Notes: generated from the sequence alone by a model not told the origin. A DNA stretch of 33,424 nt from Gardnerella vaginalis (GCF_001546455.1 NZ_KQ956804.1:1-33424); one strand, 5' to 3'; numbered from the stretch's first letter, positions 16,700 to 24,434 are shown. Numbers and translations: made by a program.

Positions 16700-16839
16700 C
16701 TGGCGACTGGCAACTGGCGGATAGCGGATAGCGACTGGCGACTGGCAACTGGCGGATAGCGACTGGCGACTGGCGACTGGCGGATAGCGACTGGCGACTG
16801 GCGACTATCAACTAACGACTAACAGCTATCAACTATCTT
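16700..16839. repeat. Strict 7-bp minisatellite, 20 units
   Basis: Directly after the lacI stop codon the sequence divides without slippage into 20 consecutive heptamers with consensus CTGGCGA. Variants include CTGGCAA, CTGGCGG, ATAGCGG, ATAGCGA and, in the last five units, CTATCAA, CTAACGA, CTAACAG and CTATCTT. Variant units recur in order (for example CTGGCGG then ATAGCGA three times), implying expansion of multi-unit blocks. It is non-coding and lies between lacI and its terminator. Confidence 0.92.
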
Positions 16840-16847
16840 TACACTAA

Positions 16848-16883
16848 AAAAGAGCTTCAAACCATTAGGCTTGAAGCTCTTTT
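16848..16883. terminator. Bidirectional terminator between lacI and the binding-protein gene
   Basis: AAAAGAGCTTCAA (16848-16860) and TTGAAGCTCTTTT (16871-16883) are a perfect 13-bp inverted repeat with a 10-base loop. A/T runs on both sides let it end transcripts in both directions between the two convergent genes. Confidence 0.9.
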
Positions 16884-16977
16884 GTTTGCCATCAATGCAC
16901 TGTGCTAATGCAATTACATCAATAGCATAATCTTAAATTATGAATTTAATGAGCCAGTTTTAACCCAATTCTTTGGA

Positions 16978-18321
16978 TTAATCCTGATCTTCGTGAGCCT
17001 GAGCAACTTCCTTAGCCCAATTGTCAACGAAGGCGCTCTTAACCTTATCCCACTTGCCAGTGCCCTGAGCGTACTCAAGCAAAGCGGAGCCAAGATCGTT
17101 CTTCCAGTTGTCAGATGGCATCATAGTGAAGTTCCAGCTTACAGGAGTCTTGCCAGACTGAGCATCTTCAACAGCAGCAGCGGTCAAAGGATTCTCAGAC
17201 TTTACATCTGCAAAGCTCTTGAATGGAGTGGTGAAGCCCATCTTCTTAGACATAGCTTCCTTACCGTAATCAGAGGTAAGAACCCACTTCAAGAAGTCCT
17301 TGGTTGCCTTCTTGTTGGCATCCGAAGTCTTCTCGTTAATGCACCAGTAGTTCTCGGAACCAGTAGCCAAGCCTTGCTTTTCTTCGCCCTTAGCGCCAAT
17401 GTAGATTGGGAGCATGCCAAGGTCTTCGGCCTTCATGCCAGCCTTCTGCAAGTCGGTCCAAGCCCAAGTACCATTCTGATAGAACACAGCCTTGCCCAAA
17501 GAGAACTCAGAGTTTGCATCTTCGCCAGTCTTGGAGCTGAGCTGAGTTGCAGGAGTGGTGGAATCTGTAATGTAAAGATCGAAGATCTTCTTGTAGCCAT
17601 CAAGGAATGTACCCTTAATCTTTGCTGGCTGCTTGGTAACATGATCTTCCTTGAACTCGTAGTACAGAGGAATGTTTGCAAGGTGGGTCTTAAAGCGCCA
17701 ATCAGAGCTGGAATCGAAGCCAGCAGAAGTGAAGGCACCATCAACGCCAAGCTCGCTCTTACGAGCCTGAATGTCGTCTGCAACAGCCTTAAGCTTATCG
17801 AAGGAGTTAATCTCTTCTGCAGACTTTACCTTTGCATCCTTAAGCTCGGTGTACTTCTTAAGCAAAGCCTTGTTGTAAATCAAGCCGTAGGTTTCCATTG
17901 CGTATGGAACGCCAACAACCTTATCTCCGTCCTTAAGAGCAATATCCTTGTTCTGAAGCTGCTTGTAAAGCTCGGTATCCTTAAGATCTGCGGTGTAATC
18001 CTTCCAGCTTGCGTAGCCAACAGGACCATTAACCTGGAACAGTGTAGGCGCTTCATCGCCCTTGCTGATTTCGCTCTTAAGGGACTGCTCGTAAGTACCA
18101 GAAGCAGCATTCTGAACCTTTACAGGAATGCCAGTCTTCTTGGTGTATTCCTTAGCAACTTCCTTCCACTGATCAGCAGATTCTGGCTTGAAGTTAAGGA
18201 AGTAAACCTTGCCCTTATCGGAAGAATCCGAAGAGCTAGAGCCGCATGCAGCGAGCGCACCGAATGCCATTGCAGAGCAAGCTACAAGCGCAATTGTTGA
18301 CTTAATTGTACGATTCATCAT
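16978..18321 (-). CDS. Carbohydrate ABC transporter solute-binding lipoprotein
   Basis: This is a family 1 extracellular solute-binding protein of 447 residues. The signal peptide ends ALAAC with the lipidated Cys at residue 26, then a Ser-rich linker and VYFLNFKPESADQWKEVAKEY, the first strand and helix of the fold. It is distinct from MalE in sequence. It should bind an oligosaccharide outside the cell for the permeases at 13647-15331. Codon usage is of the highly expressed type. Start ATG 18321 has GGAGAAAGG upstream; the adjacent ATG 18318 is equally possible. The gene has its own promoter with an operator on the -35 box and a leader with two stem-loops. It is transcribed toward lacI, separated by a bidirectional terminator. 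Confidence 0.9.
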   Translation of the reverse strand: MMNRTIKSTIALVACSAMAFGALAACGSSSSDSSDKGKVYFLNFKPESADQWKEVAKEYTKKTGIPVKVQNAASGTYEQSLKSEISKGDEAPTLFQVNGPVGYASWKDYTADLKDTELYKQLQNKDIALKDGDKVVGVPYAMETYGLIYNKALLKKYTELKDAKVKSAEEINSFDKLKAVADDIQARKSELGVDGAFTSAGFDSSSDWRFKTHLANIPLYYEFKEDHVTKQPAKIKGTFLDGYKKIFDLYITDSTTPATQLSSKTGEDANSEFSLGKAVFYQNGTWAWTDLQKAGMKAEDLGMLPIYIGAKGEEKQGLATGSENYWCINEKTSDANKKATKDFLKWVLTSDYGKEAMSKKMGFTTPFKSFADVKSENPLTAAAVEDAQSGKTPVSWNFTMMPSDNWKNDLGSALLEYAQGTGKWDKVKSAFVDNWAKEVAQAHEDQD

Positions 18322-18340
18322 CGAACCTTTCTCCTATGCC

Positions 18341-18376
18341 GTCGGCCTACCTTTTGGCCGCCGCACCCCTAGGTGC
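18341..18376 (-). promoter_or_regulatory. Structured 5' leader of the binding-protein mRNA
   Basis: The leader between promoter and start codon contains GCACC (18363-18367) with GGTGC (18372-18376), and CGGCC (18343-18347) with GGCCG (18356-18360) plus outer G-C pairs. These two GC-rich stem-loops end just before the ribosome site. They may stabilise the message. I do not recognise a known riboswitch. Confidence 0.45.
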
Positions 18377-18392
18377 CCTTTCGACATTTTTT

Positions 18393-18430
18393 ATTATGCC
18401 TCAAATATAAAAATATTGCAAACGATAGCA
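18393..18430 (-). promoter_or_regulatory. Promoter and LacI-type operator of the binding-protein gene
   Basis: On the minus strand TTGCAA (18416-18421), a 17-bp spacer and CATAAT (18393-18398) form the promoter. The operator, read on the plus strand, is TTGCAAACGATAGCA (18416-18430), overlapping the -35 box. It is nearly identical to the two malQ operators. Confidence 0.65.
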
Positions 18431-18473
18431 GTGTTGATATAGCGGCGTGTCGCATATTTTTAGCAAGCAAAAA

Positions 18474-19259
18474 TTAGCAATTCCAGCGAACGATTACACG
18501 ATCGCCTTTATAAGTTCCAAGCGCGCAATAGTGCGCGGTGTCTAATCGAAGTAAGCGCGCCTGCTGGGCATCTACTCCAAGCCATCTGGTTGCTAAAATC
18601 CTAAGAATATGCGCGTGAGCTACAATAATCACATCTTTGCCGCTTTTAAGTTTTGGCAAAACAGAGTCGATTATTTTTTGAGTGCGATTAGAAACATCTT
18701 GTAAAGATTCGCCATTAGAGCGCACCACTTTTACAGTTTCTCCGCTTGGCAAAACTTCTTCGCTAGAATCCGACATAAAATCTGGCAGAGCTTTAGGGCC
18801 ATCTTTCCAAACATCCCATGACTCAACGCCGCTTAGCGCAGAAACGTCTTTTCTTGTGCGCCCCTCTGCGCAGCCGTAATCCCATTCGGCGGCGTATTCT
18901 AGCGGCGTGCAATGCGTAAATCCAGCCAACTGAGCGGTTTGGCGAGCGCGAATAAGCGGGCTTACAAACTGGCAATCCTCGCTAAAGCCGTTTGGAAAAG
19001 CCTGGCGAATCCTGGCGCCTGCGCTTATAGCCTGATTGCGGCCAACTTGTGTTAGTGGAATATCGGTGCGGCCTGTGTGCTGGCCAGATTCACTCCAAAC
19101 AGTTTGACCATGGCGCAAAAGCACGAGTCGCCCTTCGGGTGCACCCGAGCAGGTTGCTGGAACGTCTTGAATCGCGTACGAATCTGCGCTAAATGAACCA
19201 CCATTAACGTCAACGTCAATACTGTTCAGCATAAATCCACGCCGCCTTAGCACCACCAT
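18474..19259 (-). CDS. Histidine phosphatase family protein (phosphoglycerate mutase-like)
   Basis: This 261-residue cytoplasmic protein belongs to the histidine phosphatase superfamily. The phosphate-binding motif is LVLLRHGQTVWS with the nucleophile His50, followed by GRTDIPLTQVGRNQA. The second catalytic His is in VIIVAHAHILRIL. It could be a broad-specificity phosphatase acting on small sugar phosphates; a cofactor-dependent phosphoglycerate mutase is less likely because of the long N-terminal extension and divergent middle. Neither ATG 19259 nor ATG 19232 has a good ribosome site, so the first 9 residues are uncertain. It diverges from the nitroreductase gene. Confidence 0.82.
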   Translation of the reverse strand: MVVLRRRGFMLNSIDVDVNGGSFSADSYAIQDVPATCSGAPEGRLVLLRHGQTVWSESGQHTGRTDIPLTQVGRNQAISAGARIRQAFPNGFSEDCQFVSPLIRARQTAQLAGFTHCTPLEYAAEWDYGCAEGRTRKDVSALSGVESWDVWKDGPKALPDFMSDSSEEVLPSGETVKVVRSNGESLQDVSNRTQKIIDSVLPKLKSGKDVIIVAHAHILRILATRWLGVDAQQARLLRLDTAHYCALGTYKGDRVIVRWNC

Positions 19260-19335
19260 TTTTAGCTTGCGTTTGGTGCCTTAACGCAAGCAGTTTATCA
19301 AGCGGCTTCGCTGCCAACTTGTTAATTCGTATGTT

Positions 19336-19414
19336 TTATAACACTTTTATAACACTTTTACATGTCAATTTCTAATTGGTATTTCAATTTGGTATTTCAA
19401 TTTGGTATTTCGTT
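19336..19414. repeat. Two short tandem repeats upstream of the nitroreductase gene
   Basis: TTATAACACTT occurs twice in tandem with a degenerate third unit (from about 19336), and TTGGTATTTCAAT occurs twice with a diverged third unit (19376-19388, 19389-19401, 19402-19414). They fill the promoter region between the divergent phosphatase and nitroreductase genes. Confidence 0.75.
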
Positions 19415-19431
19415 GCCATTAACATAAAAAC

Positions 19432-20268
19432 ATGATGTCAACTCAGAATAATGTACAGAATAATGCTAAAGACGGCGAACAAGACGGCGCACAAAATGCA
19501 TATGCGAATCAAACTATTCAAACGCTTCTTAATCGCAGATCTATACGCGCTTTTAAAAACAATCCGATTAGCGAAGATGTTGTAAAAACACTAGAGGCGG
19601 CGGCACAGCGCGCAGCTTGCAGTCAATTTTTAAACGATTGGTCGGCTATTAAAATTACGAGCGAAAGTCTTAAACAAAAGCTTTCCCAGCTTGGAAATCA
19701 GGCTTATATAGCCACTGCCCCACTTTTGTACGTATTCGTAATAGATCAGCACAGAAACGCGGCAATCGCGCAAAAAAGCGGGATTGACACAGAAAGTAGC
19801 GATTTTACTCTTAAAACGGGCTACAGATTCTCACAATCACAGAACGATGCGGTGCTTGCGCTACACGCCATGGAAACAGCCGCGGAATCGCTTGGACTTG
19901 GGTGCGTAATCCTTGGTTCAATTTTAAACAACATTCCCGAGCTAATTGAACTTTTGAAGTTGCCAAAATACACGTACCCCGTTCTTGGGCTTGCAATCGG
20001 CGAGCCAGACCAAAGCCCCGAGCTAAAGCCGCGCATGGATTCTGGCATGCAATTTTTTGAAAATGAATACCCTAGTAGCGATGTCGTTTTGCTTGAAAAT
20101 CTGGCAAGCTTCGACGAAAGAGTGCATAAATACTACGATTTGCGTAATGCAGATAGGCCAGTGGACGCGTTCAGCGCGCAAATCGCAAAGCTTGCTGTGG
20201 ACTCTGGCGCTAAAAACCACAGCTGCGAATCGCAGCTTAATGCGCAAGGATTTACTTTTAAGTACTGA
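19432..20268 (+). CDS. Nitroreductase family protein
   Basis: This is an FMN-dependent oxidoreductase of 278 residues, similar in layout to the NfsA/FRP branch. The family start is QTLLNRRSIRAFKNNPISEDVVKTLEAAAQRAACS (about 29-63), with the Arg-rich flavin phosphate site. Later landmarks are the ALHAMETAAESLGLGCVILGSILNN helix and LGLAIGEPDQSPELKPR. It would use NAD(P)H to reduce quinones, nitro compounds or similar acceptors; the real substrate is unknown. ATG 19432 (or 19435) has no ribosome site. TAACAT at 19420-19425 could be a -10 element placing the transcript start at or near the ATG, so the message may be leaderless. The first 25 residues are Asn/Gln/Asp-rich and probably disordered. 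Confidence 0.85.
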   Translation: MMSTQNNVQNNAKDGEQDGAQNAYANQTIQTLLNRRSIRAFKNNPISEDVVKTLEAAAQRAACSQFLNDWSAIKITSESLKQKLSQLGNQAYIATAPLLYVFVIDQHRNAAIAQKSGIDTESSDFTLKTGYRFSQSQNDAVLALHAMETAAESLGLGCVILGSILNNIPELIELLKLPKYTYPVLGLAIGEPDQSPELKPRMDSGMQFFENEYPSSDVVLLENLASFDERVHKYYDLRNADRPVDAFSAQIAKLAVDSGAKNHSCESQLNAQGFTFKY

Positions 20269-20279
20269 TTTACTGATTT

Positions 20280-20546
20280 TTAGCGCATACGCGGCTTATA
20301 TCCGCGTTTTCTAGACTTAGGCTTGGTTGTTTCAAACCGCGAGCGCATATCGCAGTACTTACGAATCGCAGGATTTGAATGCGTTAAATGCCAGCTGCCG
20401 CAATAATCGCATTTATAAACCCAAAGTTTTGCTCCGCGCTCCTTAAAGCTTTTATCCGCTGCCATAAGAGCCTGCCCTTTATTGGCGTACATTATTTTTT
20501 GGGTAGATTCACATCTGCGCGGAGTAAAGAAATACATATAACTCAT
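20280..20546 (-). CDS. Small zinc-ribbon-like hypothetical protein
   Basis: This 88-residue basic protein has no name I can give. The centre, YKCDYCGSWHLTH, provides Cys46, Cys49, His53 and His56, with further Cys12 and Cys65, which looks like a small zinc-binding site. The C-terminus is very basic (TTKPKSRKRGYKPRMR) and could contact nucleic acid. The start ATG 20546 has only a weak GGTGAT upstream. Reasons to think it real are the conserved-looking motif, the good composition and its placement between a converging nitroreductase gene and an intergenic repeat. DNA or RNA binding is inference only. Confidence 0.6.
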   Translation of the reverse strand: MSYMYFFTPRRCESTQKIMYANKGQALMAADKSFKERGAKLWVYKCDYCGSWHLTHSNPAIRKYCDMRSRFETTKPKSRKRGYKPRMR

Positions 20547-20579
20547 AGTATCACCGCAACAAACTGCGCTGATTCGCTT

Positions 20580-20680
20580 GCGTTTGTTCCCTTTTTCTTG
20601 TATTCGTTCCCTTTTTCTTGCTTTTGTTTACCATTTGACCCAAAACGTAAACATTTTCGGGCAAAAGGGAACAAAGTCGG
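20580..20680. repeat. Dispersed palindromic intergenic repeat, copy 4
   Basis: GTTTGTTCCC at 20582-20591 pairs with GGGAACAAA at 20668-20676, and nested GTTTACC and GTAAACA segments lie inside. TTTGACCCAAAACGTAAACA (20634-20653) is identical to both 73-bp units of the malE-upstream copy. A 20-bp local duplication, GTTCCCTTTTTCTTG at 20586-20600 and 20606-20620, has expanded the left arm. It sits between the small zinc-ribbon gene and the HTH-aminotransferase gene, which diverge. Confidence 0.75.
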
Positions 20681-20691
20681 GAATCAATAAG

Positions 20692-20872
20692 TTCAATTTA
20701 ATGTCTTTTTAGTTCAATTCTTAATTATTGCTCAGTAAAAATTCAATCAAAATTCAAAATAAATTCAATTTTAGGCTTGCAAAATGCGTTTTGGCGCGTA
20801 AAATTGTCTTTTAATCGCCGCAAAGTTCAATTTATAGCTTCTATTTTGAACTTTGTTGTAAGTTTGTTCAAT
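20692..20872. promoter_or_regulatory. Array of TTCAAT motifs upstream of the HTH-aminotransferase gene
   Basis: TTCAAT occurs at 20692, 20713, 20742, 20764, 20826 and 20867, with TTCAAA at 20753 and an inverted TTGAAC at 20845. Many intervals are near multiples of a helical turn (21, 11, 11, 62, 41). The last copy overlaps a possible -35 (TTGTTC, 20864-20869) facing a -10 near 20887-20894. The gap 20547-20926 otherwise contains repeat copy 4 and AT-rich sequence. Confidence 0.45.
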
Positions 20873-20926
20873 TTACGAATGCTGATTTTATAAGCTTCTA
20901 TAAGATGGTGTAAAGAAAGACGGATT

Positions 20927-22471
20927 ATGGCACAGAATTTTGCAAACGACCTTAAAAAGGCCATGAAAATCAAGGGATACAAGCAGATCGATGTAATCGA
21001 GCTTGCAGCAAAAAGTGGCCATAAGCTTGGCAAAAGCCAGTTAAGTCAATATTTAAGTGGCAAAACTGAGCCTCGCAAAGACGTGCGAGATATGCTCGAA
21101 GAAATTCTTGGAATTAGCAGCAATGGAATCAGCAGCAATTCGATTAAAGGTGGCCATTCTTGCGCAAAAACCGCGCAAAAGTCGCCAGCAGATTGCAGCA
21201 AGCAGCACGAAGAAAATCGCAAATTAACAGAAGAAGAGCTTTCCAAAACACTTAAACGTAGAAATTTCAACAAATCCACCAAACTTGAACACGTGCTTTA
21301 CGACGTTCGCGGCCCAGTTGTAGAAGAAGCAAACCGCATGGAAGCAAATGGAACGCATATTTTAAAGCTCAACATTGGAAATCCTGCGCCTTTTGGATTC
21401 CGCGCCCCAGACGAAGTGATTTACGACATGCAGCAGCAGCTTATTGACTGCGAAGGCTACTCGGATAGCCGCGGACTTTTCGCCGCACGCAAGGCGATTA
21501 TGCAATACGATCAGCTTAAGGGCATTCCAGGCGTGCAAATGGAAGATATTTACACTGGAAACGGCGTTTCCGAGCTGATTAACCTTTCTATGCAAGCGCT
21601 GCTTGATTGCGGCGACGAGATTCTTATACCAAGCCCAGACTATCCGTTGTGGACCGCGTGCGCGAGCTTGGCTGGCGGCACTCCTGTGCACTACATGTGT
21701 GACGAAAAATCGCATTGGTACCCAGATATTGCCGATATTCGCTCTAAAATCACGCCTCGTACTAAAGCAATCGTGATTATTAACCCAAATAATCCTACGG
21801 GTGTGCTGTATAGTCGCGAAGTTTTGGAAGAGATTGTTAAGATTGCGCGCGAATTTAATTTGATTATTTTTGCGGACGAGATTTACGACCGTCTTGTTAT
21901 GGACGGCAAGAAGCATATTTCGATTGCTTCTCTTGCTCCAGACGTGTTCTGCGTAACCTTTAGCGGACTTTCTAAGTCACATATGATTGCTGGCTTCCGC
22001 ATTGGCTGGATGAGCCTTTCGGGAGATAAATCCAAGGCTAGCGACTACATTATGGGACTTAACATGCTGTCTAATATGCGCTTGTGCTCAAACGTTCCTG
22101 CACAGTCGATTATTCAGACTGCTTTAGGCGGATACCAGAGCGTTGAAAAGTATTTGGAGCCAGGCGGACGCGTGTACGAGCAGCGCGAGTACTGCTATAA
22201 CGCGCTTCAAGAGATGGATGGCGTAAGCGTTGAGCGACCAGATGCCGCTTTCTACATGTTTGTAAAGCTCGATCCAAGTCGATACAACATTCACGACGAC
22301 GAACAGTTTGCGTTAGATTTGCTTCGCGATCAGAAGTTGCTGATTGTGCACGGCAAAGGCTTTAATTGGCAGACTCCAGGCTACTTCCGCGTAGTCTACT
22401 TGCCGCGCTTGCAAACGCTTCGCGACGCAATGGGCAAACTCTCCAGCTTCCTCTCCTACTATCGCCAGTAG
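20927..22471 (+). CDS. XRE-type HTH fused to an AlaA-like PLP aminotransferase
   Basis: This is a two-part protein of 514 residues. Residues 1-65 form a Cro/XRE-like helix-turn-helix (KQIDVIELAAKSGHKLGKSQLSQYLSGKTEPR). Residues 66-115 are a hydrophilic linker. Residues 116-514 form a fold-type I aminotransferase closely resembling alanine transaminase AlaA: NIGNPAPFGFRAP, NPNNPTG (286-292), ADEIYDR with Asp317 and Tyr320, SGLSKSH with the PLP-binding Lys350, and FRIGW with Arg358. All core residues are kept, so the enzyme should be active, probably interconverting alanine and pyruvate. The fusion suggests an amino-acid- or PLP-responsive regulator, or an enzyme that also controls its own gene. 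It differs from MocR regulators, which use a GntR-type HTH. The ribosome site is weak. Confidence 0.87.
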   Translation: MAQNFANDLKKAMKIKGYKQIDVIELAAKSGHKLGKSQLSQYLSGKTEPRKDVRDMLEEILGISSNGISSNSIKGGHSCAKTAQKSPADCSKQHEENRKLTEEELSKTLKRRNFNKSTKLEHVLYDVRGPVVEEANRMEANGTHILKLNIGNPAPFGFRAPDEVIYDMQQQLIDCEGYSDSRGLFAARKAIMQYDQLKGIPGVQMEDIYTGNGVSELINLSMQALLDCGDEILIPSPDYPLWTACASLAGGTPVHYMCDEKSHWYPDIADIRSKITPRTKAIVIINPNNPTGVLYSREVLEEIVKIAREFNLIIFADEIYDRLVMDGKKHISIASLAPDVFCVTFSGLSKSHMIAGFRIGWMSLSGDKSKASDYIMGLNMLSNMRLCSNVPAQSIIQTALGGYQSVEKYLEPGGRVYEQREYCYNALQEMDGVSVERPDAAFYMFVKLDPSRYNIHDDEQFALDLLRDQKLLIVHGKGFNWQTPGYFRVVYLPRLQTLRDAMGKLSSFLSYYRQ

Positions 22472-22603
22472 CCGCAACTCCTGCCTATAAACTGCATAAA
22501 ACACACATTTCTCTCACAGTCCAGAAAAAGGTGTATATCAAGAGGCATATATCATTCAGAGTATGAAAGACATTCATAACATGAAAGAAAAAAAGAGAAG
22601 GAA

Positions 22604-23893
22604 ATGAACGCTGCGGCGCGGATTCGCACAACTCTTATTATTGCCGTTTTATCGCTTAATGCTTTTCTTTTAACGAGCTGTAGATTTGGCGTAAGCCTAT
22701 ATCTTTTAATACATGTCGACTTATCCCACGCAGCGCTTAACGCAGTGTCCGTAGCGCTCATGACCTGCATAGCAGCACCGCTTGGCGGCATTATTGCAGA
22801 TAAATATCCACCAACTAGATTGTTTATAGCGCTAACGTTTTGTTTTGCCTTGTTGTGTACTGGATACGGTTTCGCTTTAGTAGCACAGCATAATCTTATT
22901 GCTATTACGGTTACACTACTCGGCATAATATTCGGGTTCTTTACTGCATTTTCTTCGCCTAATCAAAAAGTATTAATGGCATATAGCGTACCAACTGGCG
23001 AAAAAACCAAGTTTTTAGCAAGCATGCGTATGTGGATTAATCTCAGCAGGCTTGCTGCACCTGCGATTACTGGCATATTTGTTGATATATGCAATCCTCT
23101 CATTTTCTTTACGAGCATTGCTATTGTGATGATATTAGCGGCGCTACCTCTACTGTTAGTTAATCTAAACCAGCAAGCACAAAATAGCGCAAACAATACG
23201 AAAACAGGAAGCAATAAAACTGCTGGTTTTGCAGCTTCTCTACACTATATGAAATCTACACCATGGTTAATAGTCTTAGGAGTAGTATCAGCATTACAAT
23301 CAGGCTCATGGCTTGCTGCATTCAGACTAATGGGAGCACACCATTGTCTCACACTTTTTCATTCGGCATCCACATGGGGGTCAATAGTCAGCATATTTAA
23401 CATTGGCATGATTGTAGGTTCGCTATTATGCAAATACATTGTGCTGCATTATGAAATTTTATACTCTATTTTACTACCTGGATTCCTTTCTATTCCTTTA
23501 CTTATTTTCGCACTTAATAATTGGATTGCTCTTTTTCTTTGCTCTGCTTTCATTGCAGGTATTATTTTTGACGCCACTATTGTCTATGGGCAAACAGCTC
23601 TTCTCGACGGCATACCAACACACATTCTCGGCGCGACTACTACTTTTACTTCTATTATGGAGCAATGCGGCATTATCGTAGGGTATGCAAGCGTACTAGC
23701 ATGGGGAAATCTAAATTCATCATTATTCATAATGATTGCTTCTGGTGTAATACTTGTTTCAACAGGCATAGCCTTGTGGATTATTCAAGCTCGTAAACAA
23801 ACATACCCATCAATGCTTACCAAAGATTATTGGACACCATCAACATGGGTAAAAGAAGCATATAACAAGCTATTTAGTGCGACAGCGCAATGA
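22604..23893 (+). CDS. Major facilitator superfamily transporter
   Basis: This is a hydrophobic protein of 429 residues with about twelve membrane segments in two halves, typical of MFS drug or metabolite efflux proteins. The loop after the second helix, GGIIADKYPPTRLF, resembles the conserved MFS motif A (G-x-x-x-D-x-x-x-R). The central cytoplasmic loop (near QQAQNSANNTKTGSNK) separates the halves. The start ATG 22604 has AGAAGGAA close upstream. Codon choice is more AT-rich than in the sugar genes, as in the export operon it converges on. The substrate is unknown; drug efflux is the default inference. It ends 16 bp from the lipoprotein gene without an obvious terminator. Confidence 0.82.
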   Translation: MNAAARIRTTLIIAVLSLNAFLLTSCRFGVSLYLLIHVDLSHAALNAVSVALMTCIAAPLGGIIADKYPPTRLFIALTFCFALLCTGYGFALVAQHNLIAITVTLLGIIFGFFTAFSSPNQKVLMAYSVPTGEKTKFLASMRMWINLSRLAAPAITGIFVDICNPLIFFTSIAIVMILAALPLLLVNLNQQAQNSANNTKTGSNKTAGFAASLHYMKSTPWLIVLGVVSALQSGSWLAAFRLMGAHHCLTLFHSASTWGSIVSIFNIGMIVGSLLCKYIVLHYEILYSILLPGFLSIPLLIFALNNWIALFLCSAFIAGIIFDATIVYGQTALLDGIPTHILGATTTFTSIMEQCGIIVGYASVLAWGNLNSSLFIMIASGVILVSTGIALWIIQARKQTYPSMLTKDYWTPSTWVKEAYNKLFSATAQ

Positions 23894-23909
23894 AGCCATA
23901 CAAATGCAA

Positions 23910-24434
23910 TTACATCACAGGACAATTAGTTTGCACATCCTGTTGGAATCCTGACGGATCTCCTAGTTTTGCTTTACGCATGTGCTCTTTGAAAAAGTTT
24001 CGCGTTGCATCATCACAACGGTCTGGACCCATAAACGGCATGCTAGGCACTTTTTCAAGCTCATGCAAAGCTTTACTTGCCGCTTGTTCATCACTAGCAT
24101 ACGTGTCTAACCATTGCCGCTCCCAAGCACACTGATAATAATTAGATGCTTGCGTATCGCCATATCCACTCTGGAACTGGCCGTCTTTTTCTTCTCCAAC
24201 CAAGTTTGCAGGAGCTTTATATTTTTCAGGCCAGCTAAGCTTTGCAACGGACTCCTGATATTCCTTCTCTATATGAGCAAAATCAACAGTCTCTCTAGGT
24301 GAACTATTTTGCGAGCGCGCATCACCCACACCACTCGCATTATTGTTGCCTATTCCTCCACACGCATTAAGCATAAGAAGCGCACTAAGCACACCAACAA
24401 TAAGAGTTGCTTTACCAATAGTATGATTATTCAT
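23910..24434 (-). CDS. Small lipoprotein at the end of an ABC export operon
   Basis: I do not recognise the family of this 174-residue protein. It begins with a lipoprotein signal peptide ending LMLNAC, lipidated at Cys25, followed by a Gly/Asn/Ser linker to about residue 48. The folded part is acidic and aromatic (YYQCAWERQWLDTY) with three further cysteines, near 102, 140 and 171. AAGGAAT precedes ATG 24434. Only 27 bases separate it from the permease gene, so it is probably cotranscribed with the exporter and may be a surface accessory or immunity-type factor. That role is a guess. Confidence 0.75.
   Translation of the reverse strand: MNNHTIGKATLIVGVLSALLMLNACGGIGNNNASGVGDARSQNSSPRETVDFAHIEKEYQESVAKLSWPEKYKAPANLVGEEKDGQFQSGYGDTQASNYYQCAWERQWLDTYASDEQAASKALHELEKVPSMPFMGPDRCDDATRNFFKEHMRKAKLGDPSGFQQDVQTNCPVM

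Noticed and set aside
16700..16839. Heptamer array considered as coding or CRISPR-like
   Set aside because: The unit is 7 bp with no spacers. It lies after the lacI stop and before a terminator, so it is a minisatellite.
16993..18300. 435-codon open frame antisense to the second solute-binding-protein gene
   Set aside because: Strong codon bias in the real gene leaves the opposite strand open. The translation has no recognisable domain or start signal.
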